Shown piece by piece: positions 1 to 6,526 of a DNA stretch of 11,570 nucleotides. The position numbers were made by a program, and so were the translations under genes. The DNA is from Chlorobiales bacterium (lineage in GTDB: Bacteria > Bacteroidota > Chlorobiia > Chlorobiales > Chlorobiaceae): the NCBI GenBank assembly GCA_022360355.1, contig JAKSCY010000271.1, positions 1 through 11,570 on the forward strand. Direction: 5' to 3'. Within the stretch, counting starts at the first letter, position 1; every line of letters starts with the position of its first letter. The notes beneath the pieces are model-generated. The model saw nothing but the letters and a program-made list of their open reading frames with translations. It was not told the origin of the DNA and ran no database searches.

Positions 1-147
1 GGAAGCTTCACGCGGTATGCCCGCTGCTGTCAGAATGGCAGGGTTTACGATGATGATATAGGAGACGGTCACAAAGGTTGTCAGTCCGGCAAGTATTTCC
101 TTGGAGAAGTTTGCCTGGTGACGGTCAAATTCGAAAAAGGTGCGCAT
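1..147 (-). CDS. NCS2/AzgA-family purine permease, N-terminal part (cut by window edge)
   Basis: Reading the minus strand from the ATG at 147 gives 49 residues with no stop before the window edge: MRTFFEFDRHQ, then NFSKEILAGLTTFVTVSYII, then IVNPAILTAAGIPREAS. The E-I-x-x-G-L-T-T-F...Y-I-x-x-V-N-P-x-I-L pattern is the N-terminus of AzgA/PbuG-type hypoxanthine-guanine-adenine permeases (NCS2 superfamily), inner-membrane proton symporters for purine bases. The first transmembrane segment is about residues 20-42. A short TGAGG lies just upstream of the ATG on the minus strand, and the start aligns with the family's usual start. It is divergent from the peroxiredoxin gene. Exact purine specificity cannot be read from this fragment, because most of the protein is outside the window. 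Confidence 0.85.
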   Translation of the reverse strand, partial: MRTFFEFDRHQANFSKEILAGLTTFVTVSYIIIVNPAILTAAGIPREAS

Positions 148-166
148 GGACCTCAGGAATTAATGT

Positions 167-189
167 GGGCTCCATTAATAGAGGTGCCC
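167..189. mobile_element. Collapsed 23-bp remnant of the MITE seen at 6372-6483, with ATGT flanking repeat
   Basis: The segment begins GGGCTCC and ends GAGGTGCCC, an imperfect inverted repeat. Its last 16 bases (TTAATAGAGGTGCCCA, counting one flanking base) match the right end of the 112-bp element with one mismatch. It is flanked by the direct repeat ATGT at 163-166 and ATGT at 190-193. A direct repeat is not a by-product of the inverted repeat, so it reads as a target-site duplication of the same 4-bp length as the full copy. The simplest reading is an internally deleted derivative that kept only its ends. It lies in the leader of the permease gene. It carries no gene. Confidence 0.6.
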
Positions 190-220
190 ATGTGTCTTTA
201 CCTCTTTACCGTTTATAACG

Positions 221-248
221 GCTATATTAGGCGACTGTTTAATAACAA
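221..248 (-). promoter_or_regulatory. Candidate promoter for the purine permease
   Basis: On the minus strand, TTGTTA (243-248) is followed after 16 bases by TATAGC (221-226), a moderate sigma-70-like pair. Two dyads frame it: CTTGT-N6-ACAAG (249-264) just upstream of the -35, and CCGTT-TAT-AACGG (209-221) directly after the -10. The arrangement would suit an operator-controlled promoter, but this is pattern matching only. Confidence 0.3.
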
Positions 249-342
249 CTTGTATAAAAACAAGATATAAATATTCATCGAGAGATCGAAAGGAAGAAAA
301 GAGATGAAAAACCGGTCAGGATGCATTTTTTGATATTTTCAG

Positions 343-371
343 TTGTTTTTACTCTGTTTAAATAATATATT
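343..371 (+). promoter_or_regulatory. Candidate sigma-70 promoter for the peroxiredoxin gene
   Basis: TTGTTT (343-348), a 17-base spacer, and TATATT (366-371, five of six consensus bases) lie in a very AT-rich stretch. Transcription would start near 378, leaving a leader of about 80 nt. The rest of the 148-458 spacer contains the MITE remnant, the opposing permease promoter candidate and a small leader hairpin. I see no gene in it. Confidence 0.4.
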
Positions 372-400
372 AGGACTAAAATTGTCTTATTTGTTTTGTG

Positions 401-420
401 AGCCTGAAAACAGGTTTTTT
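401..420 (+). other. Small leader hairpin with T-run upstream of the peroxiredoxin gene
   Basis: CCTG-AAAA-CAGG (403-414), extendable by a G-U and an A-U pair, is followed by six T (415-420). The shape is that of a weak intrinsic terminator or attenuator in the leader, but the stem is short. It may equally be chance in AT-rich DNA. Confidence 0.25.
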
Positions 421-458
421 ATTTCAATCATTTATTTAAAAATCAAAGGGAGATACCA

Positions 459-1049
459 ATGGGCGTATTAGTTGGCAGGGAGGCACCTGAATTTGATCTT
501 GAGGCTGTTGTTGATGGGGGAACGTTTGTTGACTCATGCAAGTTGTCGGATCATCGGGGAAAATATGTTGTGCTGTTTTTTTATCCGCTGGATTTCACGT
601 TTGTCTGTCCTACCGAGCTGCATGCTTTCCAGGACAGGCTTGAGGAGTTCCGGCACAAAAATGTAGAGGTTCTCGCATGTTCGGTGGATTCGAAGTTTTC
701 CCATCATGCGTGGCTCAAGACACCGCGCAGACAAGGTGGTATTGAAGGGGTTACCTATACACTGCTTTCGGATATCAATAAAGAAGCGTCGAAAGCCTAT
801 GATGTTCTGGCTGAAAAGGAAGGGATTTCCTACAGGGGACTGTTTCTGATCGATAAAGAAGGCATTGTACGTTATCAGGTTGTCAATGACCTCGGGCTCG
901 GCCGAAATGTCGATGAGGTGTTGAGAATGGTTGAAGCGCTGCAGTTTACCGAACAGTTCGGGGAAGTTTGTCCGGCAAACTGGAATAAAGGTGACAAGAC
1001 CATGAAGCCAGACAGTGAAGGTCTCGAGGAGTATTTCGGGTCAGAGTAA
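459..1049 (+). CDS. Typical 2-Cys peroxiredoxin (AhpC/Prx1 family)
   Basis: A 196-residue thiol peroxidase that reduces hydrogen peroxide and organic hydroperoxides in the cytoplasm, using thioredoxin-like or AhpF-type reductants. The peroxidatic site PLDFTFVCPTE spans 43-53 with the catalytic Cys50, Pro43 and Thr47, and the active-site Arg is probably Arg126 in SYRG. The resolving Cys171 lies in GEVCPANW, so this is a two-cysteine enzyme forming an intersubunit disulfide. Length is normal for Prx1/AhpC. GGIEG (93-97) and a C-terminal YF (192-193) resemble the GGLG and YF motifs linked with sensitivity to over-oxidation, and make it closer to eukaryote/cyanobacterial BAS1-type Prx than to enterobacterial AhpC. 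The start ATG has a GGGAGA ribosome site about seven bases upstream. It is monocistronic, with a strong terminator after it. No ahpF is adjacent. Confidence 0.95.
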   Translation: MGVLVGREAPEFDLEAVVDGGTFVDSCKLSDHRGKYVVLFFYPLDFTFVCPTELHAFQDRLEEFRHKNVEVLACSVDSKFSHHAWLKTPRRQGGIEGVTYTLLSDINKEASKAYDVLAEKEGISYRGLFLIDKEGIVRYQVVNDLGLGRNVDEVLRMVEALQFTEQFGEVCPANWNKGDKTMKPDSEGLEEYFGSE

Positions 1050-1076
1050 TGAGTTCTGCATAATGCGCGATGGCAG

Positions 1077-1120
1077 ACGCCCCGGATCAGCATCGATGCT
1101 TTTCCGGGGCGTTGCTTTTT
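1077..1120 (+). terminator. Rho-independent terminator of the peroxiredoxin gene
   Basis: A perfect 10-bp stem, ACGCCCCGGA (1077-1086) with TCCGGGGCGT (1103-1112), encloses a loop that itself contains the palindrome AGCATCGATGCT (1089-1100). A T-run follows at 1116-1120. On the minus strand no U-run follows, so it serves the plus-strand gene best, although it sits between convergent genes. Confidence 0.85.
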
Positions 1121-1149
1121 AGCGCTTTCTTGTCACTCGTCACTATTTG

Positions 1150-2595
1150 TCAATACGCCTTGGCAAAGACCACCTTGCGTTTCGATGGTTTTCCGCTGAA
1201 TATGCATACTCCGGGTTCATTGATCGAGTAGCGCTCGATAAAATCAGGGGTTTCCGGCAGCACGCGGATCGTGGCTTTGGTTTCTTCCTTTATCTTTGTT
1301 TCCGTTTCTTCTGTGCCGTCCCAGTGTGCAACGATAAACCCTTTGTCGACAGATGCCTTGAACTCGTCATAAGATGTGACTTCCACAGTATTGGCTTCTC
1401 TGAAATCAAGTGCTCTTGTTAACATCGACTTCTGGATTGTTTCAAGCAGTGAGCCGATTGACGATGCAAGCGTGTCGTCCAGCACAAGCTTTTGTTTTTC
1501 TCCGGTATCGCGGCGCGCGGCAATACAGATGTTGTTCGAGATGTCGCGCGGCCCGATTTCAAGGCGTACAGGTATTCCCTGGAGTTCATATTCGGCAAAT
1601 TTCCAGCCGGGCGAGTTTTGTTCACTGTCGTCGACAAACGTATTGATCCCGTTTTTTTTCAGTTCAGCGCAAATGGCTTGAGCTTTTTCCACAACGGCCT
1701 GCTTGTCTCCTTTGAGAATGGGAACTATAACCACCTGTCGGGAGGCAAGTTTTGGCGGCAGGACAAGTCCTTTATCGTCGGAGTGGGCCATTATAAGCGC
1801 ACCAATCAGGCGTGTCGAGACTCCCCAGCTCGTTGCCCAGACGTACTCGAGTGTTCCTTCTTTAGACTGAAACTGGCAATCGAAAGCCTTTGCGAAGTTT
1901 TGTCCGAGGTTGTGCGAGGTTCCTGCCTGCAGCGCTTTTTTATCCTGCATCATCGCTTCGATACACCATGTTTCGTCGGCTCCGGCAAATTTTTCGCTTT
2001 CCGTTTTCCGTCCCATAATAACAGGCAGAGCCATGTACTCCTCGGCAAAGGTCTTGTAAATGTTGATCATGCGGAGCACTTCTTCCTGAGCTTCTTCCCG
2101 GGAAGCATGTGCTGTGTGCCCTTCCTGCCAGAGGAACTCGGCGGTACGCAGGAAAAGCCGGGTGCGCATTTCCCAGCGAACAACATTCGCCCACTGATTG
2201 ATCAGAATCGGCAGGTCTCGATATGACTGGACCCATTTTTTATAAGAGGCCCATATAACCGTTTCCGATGTCGGGCGGACGTAAAGCTTTTCAGGAAGTT
2301 CTTCGCCTCCTCCATGGGTTACAACAGCGCATTCGGGTGCGAAGCCTTCGATATGGTCAGCCTCTTTCCGGATATAGCTTTCAGGGATGAATAGCGGGAA
2401 GTATGCGTTGACATGGCCTGTTGCCTTGAACATACTGTCGAGTGCTGCCTGCATCTTTTCCCATATTGCGTAGCCGTTGGGACGGATGACCATGCAGCCC
2501 CGGACATCGGAATAATCGGCAAGTTTTGCTGAACGAACAAGATCTATATACCACTGTGAGTAGTCTTCATCTCTCGGAGTGATTTTATCTGCCAC
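1150..2595 (-). CDS. proS: Prolyl-tRNA synthetase, type 3 (archaeal/eukaryotic-like)
   Basis: Class II synthetase charging tRNA-Pro with proline. At 481 residues it is the short form without the inserted editing domain of typical bacterial ProRS. Visible parts: motif 1 region about 41-71, the proline-recognition loop RPTSET (107-112), motif 2 ([10 protein letters not shown] to [10 protein letters not shown], 137-163), motif 3 ([14 protein letters not shown], 260-273), an anticodon-binding domain from about 287, and a C-terminal domain ending in the conserved FAKAY. In archaeal-type homologues that last domain binds zinc through four cysteines; here the corresponding positions appear as Asp426, Thr431, Cys464 and Ser467, so the zinc site seems lost. 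The start codon is GTG (plus bases 2593-2595 read CAC) with no clear Shine-Dalgarno; the N-terminus matches the family. It lies 52 bases downstream of the DUF4412-like gene, probably co-transcribed, and is convergent with the peroxiredoxin. Confidence 0.97.
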   Translation of the reverse strand: MADKITPRDEDYSQWYIDLVRSAKLADYSDVRGCMVIRPNGYAIWEKMQAALDSMFKATGHVNAYFPLFIPESYIRKEADHIEGFAPECAVVTHGGGEELPEKLYVRPTSETVIWASYKKWVQSYRDLPILINQWANVVRWEMRTRLFLRTAEFLWQEGHTAHASREEAQEEVLRMINIYKTFAEEYMALPVIMGRKTESEKFAGADETWCIEAMMQDKKALQAGTSHNLGQNFAKAFDCQFQSKEGTLEYVWATSWGVSTRLIGALIMAHSDDKGLVLPPKLASRQVVIVPILKGDKQAVVEKAQAICAELKKNGINTFVDDSEQNSPGWKFAEYELQGIPVRLEIGPRDISNNICIAARRDTGEKQKLVLDDTLASSIGSLLETIQKSMLTRALDFREANTVEVTSYDEFKASVDKGFIVAHWDGTEETETKIKEETKATIRVLPETPDFIERYSINEPGVCIFSGKPSKRKVVFAKAY

Positions 2596-2647
2596 GTAAT
2601 GGGATGTTTTATTGATTGGGAAAAGAGATTAGCCGGGAATATACAAC

Positions 2648-3388
2648 CTACTCGTTGAAGTTTTTCATTTTTTCCATGAGATCTTTCAGGTGCTCTTTCT
2701 GTTTCTTGTTGAGCGGCTTCTGGGTACCATCGATCTCGGTATATCCCCGGGGTACATTGAATTCATGTGATTCGAGCGGCGCCTGCTGAACCGAGACGAC
2801 CTCCATTGCGAGCTTGCCGGTTTCATTATCCTGAATGATTTTAACCGGAAAACCGTCAACGCCTTCGTCAGAGAGCGTTTTGGCCAGTACGGTGTTCGAG
2901 AGGCGAGGGTTCTGGGATTGCAGAAGTCTGAATGTGTCAAAATCACCAATGTCTCGCGTAAGCCACATCTCAATGGTATCTGAAGTGCTGAAAAGCTTGA
3001 CATGCTGGCAGTCGTATCCTTTGATGTTCGTTTTTCCTGCTTTTTCTATTCTGTAATCGTTATCAAAATCAACAAGCGTTGCGTTTTCAGCAGCGGTTCG
3101 GAGGTTTACTTTTGTATACGTTTCTGATGTATGGTTGACTATAACGGCCCGGTCTGGCTGTGATGCACGTGTAATTACCGTTGTTTTGAGTGGTTCCGGG
3201 ATTTTATCCAGCTGAGTGGTCATATCCATCCGCTGTGCCTTGTTGCCGAAAAAATAGGTTATCCCGGATGTGCCGTTAGGCATGGTCAGGTTCATGTCGA
3301 TGATCCCTGTGAACCTTGCAAATGCAGGTGAGGTGTACATGCTGAAAAGTATAAGTGTCATCAGCGCAGCATAGAGCAGTTTTTTCAT
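2648..3388 (-). CDS. Exported DUF4412-like protein of unknown function
   Basis: 246 residues. Residues 1-24 form a clear signal peptide (two Lys, a hydrophobic core, then SPAFA before Arg25), so the mature protein should be periplasmic or outer-membrane associated; no lipobox Cys is present. The mature part is beta-rich, with short repeats of hydrophobic/polar alternation and the stretch NIKGYDCQHVKLF followed by EMWLTRDIGDF, which resembles the G-Y-x-C...W-x-T-x-D core of DUF4412 proteins. A Lys-rich helix ends the protein (about 224-246). The ATG is preceded by GGAAG at a good distance (plus 3394-3398). The function is unknown. A LolA-like substrate-carrier fold is conceivable but is only a guess. 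It sits upstream of proS in the same direction with a 52-base gap and no terminator between, so the two are likely one operon. Confidence 0.8.
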   Translation of the reverse strand: MKKLLYAALMTLILFSMYTSPAFARFTGIIDMNLTMPNGTSGITYFFGNKAQRMDMTTQLDKIPEPLKTTVITRASQPDRAVIVNHTSETYTKVNLRTAAENATLVDFDNDYRIEKAGKTNIKGYDCQHVKLFSTSDTIEMWLTRDIGDFDTFRLLQSQNPRLSNTVLAKTLSDEGVDGFPVKIIQDNETGKLAMEVVSVQQAPLESHEFNVPRGYTEIDGTQKPLNKKQKEHLKDLMEKMKNFNE

Positions 3389-3460
3389 GGTGTCTTCCGT
3401 TATTAACCGTTATTGAAACAGCGTACCAAACTAACGATTTTTTTTTGAATTCTGTTTGCG

Positions 3461-3488
3461 TAAATACCAGTAGCGTAGTTAGTATCAA
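3461..3488 (-). promoter_or_regulatory. Candidate promoter for the DUF4412-like gene and proS
   Basis: On the minus strand, TTGATA (3483-3488, five of six) is followed after 16 bases by TATTTA (3461-3466), preceded by TGG, which fits the TGn of an extended -10. The leader would be about 65 nt. It overlaps a weaker opposing candidate for prmC (TTAGTA 3479-3484, TATACA 3501-3506). Confidence 0.35.
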
Positions 3489-3578
3489 TGGACCGACCTG
3501 TATACATTGGACGACATATGCTTCGAATACTGGCTGTTATTCCCTGACATCACCGGTGCAATGTGAAATGACTGCTAT

Positions 3579-4472
3579 ATGAGAGAAAATGATCGACGGT
3601 GGCTGACACTGGATCTGCTCAAAACTACAGAGAGATATTTCAGAGATAAAAAGATAGACGAATCCCGTTTGCATGCCGAGGTTCTGCTCGCTCATGTTCT
3701 TCGGGTAAGCAGGATGGATCTGTATCTGAACCATAATCGTCCTGTGTACCGGAGTGAGCTTGAGCAGTTTCGCTCGCTCTGCAGAGAGCGTTTAAAGGGC
3801 AGACCCCTGCAATATATTACCGGAGAGCAGATGTTTTACGGATATCCGTTTGCTGTTGATGAACGGGTACTGATCCCCAGGCCTGAAACCGAACTTGTTC
3901 TCGAACATGCTGTTGACCGTTTGACGGCTGAAGGTGCTGCAAAAGAAAGAAGTGTCTCGATTCTCGATATCGGGACGGGCAGCGGATGCCTTGCCGTTAC
4001 ACTTGCCCTCAAACTTCCGGAAGCACGTATAACAGCTGTAGACCTGTCTGCAGGTGCGCTTGAGATAGCAGCCTGTAATGCAGACAGACATGGCGTTTCC
4101 AAAAGAATCCGGTTTCTGCAAGCCGATGCTCTGCACCCTGGATTTCCTGATGGTCTCGGTGTGAACTATGATCTGATTCTTTCCAATCCTCCCTATGTAC
4201 CGGAGTCTGAATGGTCGGGGCTTCAGCCGGAGGTTAAAGAGCATGAACCGAAAATGGCGCTGACGCCTCCCGACCGGTTTGCTTTTTATCATGCAATAAC
4301 TGCAAATGCCTCTGTGCTGCTCGGATCCGGGGGGGTACTCTGTTATGAGCTGCATGCTGACGGTGCGCGGAAAGTTTCGGAGATTGTGCATGCCGGGGGG
4401 TTTGACGGTATTGAAATTCACAAGGATTACGCCGGGCTGGATCGAGTGCTTTCCGGAGTGTTGGCCGGTTGA
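3579..4472 (+). CDS. prmC: Peptide chain release factor N5-glutamine methyltransferase
   Basis: 297 residues, the normal PrmC/HemK length. It methylates the Gln of the GGQ motif in release factors RF1 and RF2 using S-adenosylmethionine. An N-terminal helical domain for release-factor binding (about 8-85) leads into the linker signature IPRPETE (99-105). The Rossmann methyltransferase follows, with SAM motif I DIGTGSGCLA (130-139), acidic motif VDLS (154-157), and the catalytic NPPYVPESE (203-211), which binds the target glutamine. LQPEVKEHEPKMAL (215-228) is also typical. No good Shine-Dalgarno precedes the ATG, but homology begins within eight residues, so this start is preferred. It is divergent from the DUF4412-like gene; hrcA follows in the same direction after about 156 bases. 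Confidence 0.96.
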   Translation: MRENDRRWLTLDLLKTTERYFRDKKIDESRLHAEVLLAHVLRVSRMDLYLNHNRPVYRSELEQFRSLCRERLKGRPLQYITGEQMFYGYPFAVDERVLIPRPETELVLEHAVDRLTAEGAAKERSVSILDIGTGSGCLAVTLALKLPEARITAVDLSAGALEIAACNADRHGVSKRIRFLQADALHPGFPDGLGVNYDLILSNPPYVPESEWSGLQPEVKEHEPKMALTPPDRFAFYHAITANASVLLGSGGVLCYELHADGARKVSEIVHAGGFDGIEIHKDYAGLDRVLSGVLAG

Positions 4473-4549
4473 CAGGCTGTAACTTATTTAAGAGATGATG
4501 GTTACTCTTTTTCAGCAAAAAAAGTGCCGGAGCTGTCGTATGAAATTAA

Positions 4550-4588
4550 TTGGTGTATCCGGTTGTTTTTTTTGATAAATTGGCACTT
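4550..4588 (+). promoter_or_regulatory. Weak promoter candidate and CIRCE-like half-site upstream of hrcA
   Basis: TTGGTG (4550-4555) and GATAAA (4574-4579) with an 18-base spacer form a weak sigma-70-like pair. Directly after it, TTGGCACTT (4580-4588) matches seven of nine bases of the left half of the CIRCE operator (TTAGCACTC). The expected right half at nine bases' distance is not present (two of nine bases). A complementary AAGTGCC lies at 4522-4528. The site is where a HrcA operator would sit, but I cannot call a true CIRCE. Confidence 0.25.
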
Positions 4589-4628
4589 CTTCTAAGTTCG
4601 CTCAGTTAAAAGCTGTTTCAGGGTGTTT

Positions 4629-5690
4629 ATGATGGTGTTTCATGATCTGTCAGAACGTGAGCGTCAGGTGCTGTCTATTATTATTCAGGCCTTTGTCATG
4701 AATGCAGCTCCGGTTGGTTCGCGTTACATAGCAAAGAATTATAACCTCGGTCTTTCGGATGCGACCATAAGAAATGTTATGGCTGACCTGGAAGATGAGG
4801 GGTATATAAGTCAACCGCATACATCTGCAGGCCGCGTTCCTACAGACAAGGGGTACCGTTATTATGTGGACCTTATTATGAGGGTGCAGCGTATCGATGA
4901 AGAAGAGAAAAAGCGGATAGATCGTGATTTTAAGCTGCTCAATTATGACCCGAAAGATTCAGCGGATGTTCTTCAGGCGGCTGCGAAGGTTCTGGGAGGG
5001 ATTTCCCGGCAACTGAGTGTTGTTATTTCTCCCAGGCTGTCAAACGCCGTATTCGAACTTCTGGACATGGTGCTGTTGAGTTCATCGAGGATAATGGTTG
5101 TCCTGTCAATCCAGTCGCTTTTTGTGAGAACTATTGTCATGGAACTTGATCTTGAGGTATCCCGTCAGCAACTCGAAAATGTTATCGAGCTGCTCAATCA
5201 GAGACTTTCAGGGCTGACATTGTCGGAAATCCGTAACTCCATCAGCCGGCGTCTGGCCGACTGTGACAAGGACAGGGCGCTCTTGAACATGATCGTCAGG
5301 TCGGCAGATAACCTTTTTGATGACTCACCGGTTCTTGAGCGGCTCTATATTGCCGGAGCTGAGCATATTGTTAATCAGCCGGAATTTGACCAGCCCCAGA
5401 AGGTGCGTGATCTTGTATGCATGATTGAAGATAAAAACCGCATGGCTGAGCTGCTTGAGAAGGATGGTGGGGTAACACCTGTCATATCCTCGGGACTGGA
5501 TGTAAGCATATCGATAGGAAGGGAAAATTCAGCTTCAACCGCTGAAGATTTTACCGTTGTTACAACGCCTTATTATGTGGGGAATACAATCGGCCGTCTT
5601 GGCGTTCTTGGCCCTAAACGAATGGATTACGAGCGCGTTGTAAGGCTTGTCAACTATATGGCTGATCGGTTGTCACACTCGTTATCCTGA
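4629..5690 (+). CDS. hrcA: Heat-inducible transcription repressor HrcA
   Basis: 353 residues from the ATG at 4629. The open frame also allows a GTG at 4623, but GGGTG at 4621-4625 looks like the ribosome site and relatives start at Met-Met followed by D-L-S-E-R-E-R. HrcA binds CIRCE operators and represses chaperone genes, with GroEL activity as its sensor. Visible: N-terminal winged helix (about 6-79) with [33 protein letters not shown] as the recognition region and the signature [15 protein letters not shown] (63-77). The GAF-like domain and its inserted dimerization segment follow, and the end is [17 protein letters not shown] plus an Asn-Tyr-Met-Ala helix. It is first of three chaperone-regulon genes (hrcA, grpE, dnaJ) and is probably autoregulated. 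Confidence 0.96.
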   Translation: MMVFHDLSERERQVLSIIIQAFVMNAAPVGSRYIAKNYNLGLSDATIRNVMADLEDEGYISQPHTSAGRVPTDKGYRYYVDLIMRVQRIDEEEKKRIDRDFKLLNYDPKDSADVLQAAAKVLGGISRQLSVVISPRLSNAVFELLDMVLLSSSRIMVVLSIQSLFVRTIVMELDLEVSRQQLENVIELLNQRLSGLTLSEIRNSISRRLADCDKDRALLNMIVRSADNLFDDSPVLERLYIAGAEHIVNQPEFDQPQKVRDLVCMIEDKNRMAELLEKDGGVTPVISSGLDVSISIGRENSASTAEDFTVVTTPYYVGNTIGRLGVLGPKRMDYERVVRLVNYMADRLSHSLS

Positions 5691-5750
5691 GCAGCAGTGA
5701 CACGAAACAAGTTACAAGTGCCGGGCCAACCGTCAACCAACGTATTATCA

Positions 5751-5773
5751 TAAGCCGGCTTGAGTACGGCTTG
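5751..5773 (+). other. Intercistronic hairpin between hrcA and grpE
   Basis: AAGCCG (5752-5757) pairs with CGGCTT (5767-5772) across nine bases, with a competing tight palindrome AAGCCGGCTT (5752-5761). There is no T-run, so it is not a terminator; mRNA processing or stability is possible. The 114-base spacer otherwise shows no gene and no convincing promoter. Confidence 0.3.
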
Positions 5774-5804
5774 GATGTGAGTTAATTAAAACAAGCGTAG
5801 ACAT

Positions 5805-6371
5805 ATGACAAAAAAAGCGTCAAAGCATAAAACAGACCAAAAAGAGGATGTAGTGGTGGAAGAAGCTGTAAAGCAGTCCGAAGCTCTTGCCACAAAAGTC
5901 GAGGAGCTTGAGGGCCAGTTGACTGATTCAAAACAGCAGTTGGATAAACTGCGGGAAGAACTGATGCGCAAAGCTGCAGAATTTGAAAATTTCCGTAGAC
6001 AGAAAGAGCGTGAAGCGCAGATGGCCGGTTCCCGTGCCCTTGAAAACATTATAAAGGAGCTTCTTCCCCTGCTCGATGATGTCAGCCGTATCGTGGAACA
6101 TGCTCCTGAAGTGCTTGAAAAAACCAAGGAGGCACGCCCCTATATTGACGGGGTTGAGCTGTTAAAGAAAAATTTTTTCAAATGGCTTGCCGATAAAGGG
6201 GTCAGCAGAATCGAGGCTGTTGGAAAGAAGATGGATGTCGATTTCCATGAGGCCATCACGCAGGTGGATTCTCCCGATACCGAGCCGGAGACGGTTATTG
6301 AAGAGTTTCAGGCAGGTTATGTTCTGGGAGACAAGGTTCTGCGCCATGCCAAAGTTGTTGTGGCAAAATAA
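5805..6371 (+). CDS. grpE: Nucleotide exchange factor GrpE
   Basis: 188 residues, normal for bacterial GrpE, a cytoplasmic dimer that releases ADP from DnaK. A charged, disordered N-terminus (1-20) precedes a long coiled coil (about 25-75, with heptad-like LEGQLTDSKQQLDKLREEL and FENFRRQKERE), then the helical bundle (LLPLLDDVSRIVEHA), and a C-terminal beta-wing ending in the GrpE signature EEFQAGYVLGDKVLRHAKVV. The start ATG has only a poor ribosome site, as is common here. Its TAA stop is part of the ATAA direct repeat flanking the mobile element that follows, so the element landed exactly at the end of this gene without changing the protein. Confidence 0.97.
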   Translation: MTKKASKHKTDQKEDVVVEEAVKQSEALATKVEELEGQLTDSKQQLDKLREELMRKAAEFENFRRQKEREAQMAGSRALENIIKELLPLLDDVSRIVEHAPEVLEKTKEARPYIDGVELLKKNFFKWLADKGVSRIEAVGKKMDVDFHEAITQVDSPDTEPETVIEEFQAGYVLGDKVLRHAKVVVAK

Positions 6372-6483
6372 GGGCACCTCAACTTATTGTCATGAGCGGT
6401 TCAAGTGCAAGGCGAACGGAGCGCAGAAACCCCTCCTATCCGCTCAACGAAGCAATTGAACTGCGGAATAAATAGAGGTGCCC
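6372..6483. mobile_element. 112-bp MITE-like element with terminal inverted repeats and ATAA target duplication
   Basis: The ends are a perfect 9-bp inverted repeat, GGGCACCTC (6372-6380) and GAGGTGCCC (6475-6483). The match continues imperfectly inward (ATTATT-like bases opposite AATAAAT), then GCGGTTCAAGTGC (6396-6408) pairs with GCAATTGAACTGC (6452-6464) at 11 of 13 bases, so the whole unit can fold into one long interrupted hairpin. ATAA directly flanks both sides (6368-6371 and 6484-6487), a 4-bp target-site duplication. There is no transposase; the open frames through it are not protein-like. The terminal sequence and 4-bp duplication recall IS5-type elements, but that assignment is inference. 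The second, collapsed copy at 167-189 supports mobility. It separates grpE from dnaJ. Confidence 0.8.
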
Positions 6484-6526
6484 ATAAGAAACACATTGGG
6501 TTGTTACAAGAAACAGTTGAGAAGAA

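Noticed and set aside
1492..2226. A 244-codon plus-strand open frame opposite proS
   Set aside because: It lies entirely within the well-supported proS gene on the other strand. Its translation is rich in Phe and Cys and has no family features, so it is a shadow frame.
3397..3416. Tandem CCGTTATTAA / CCGTTATTGA repeat before the DUF4412-like gene
   Set aside because: Only two 10-base units, one of them overlapping the ribosome site. No clear regulator or structure suggests itself, so it may be chance.
3792..4421. A 209-codon minus-strand open frame opposite prmC
   Set aside because: prmC is complete with all catalytic motifs. The antisense translation has no recognisable domain and no ribosome site.
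4504..4525. Hairpin ACTCTTTTT-CAGC-AAAAAAAGT after prmC as a terminator
   Set aside because: The stem is nearly all A-T with a mismatch, and no T-run follows, so it would not act as an intrinsic terminator.
4580..4606. Full CIRCE operator upstream of hrcA
   Set aside because: The left half matches seven of nine bases but the right half at the required spacing matches only two of nine, so I list only a half-site.
6187..6459. Plus-strand frame running from grpE into the mobile element
   Set aside because: Out of frame with grpE, low complexity and Arg/Ser rich; no start signal or homology. It is an accident of the element's open sequence.
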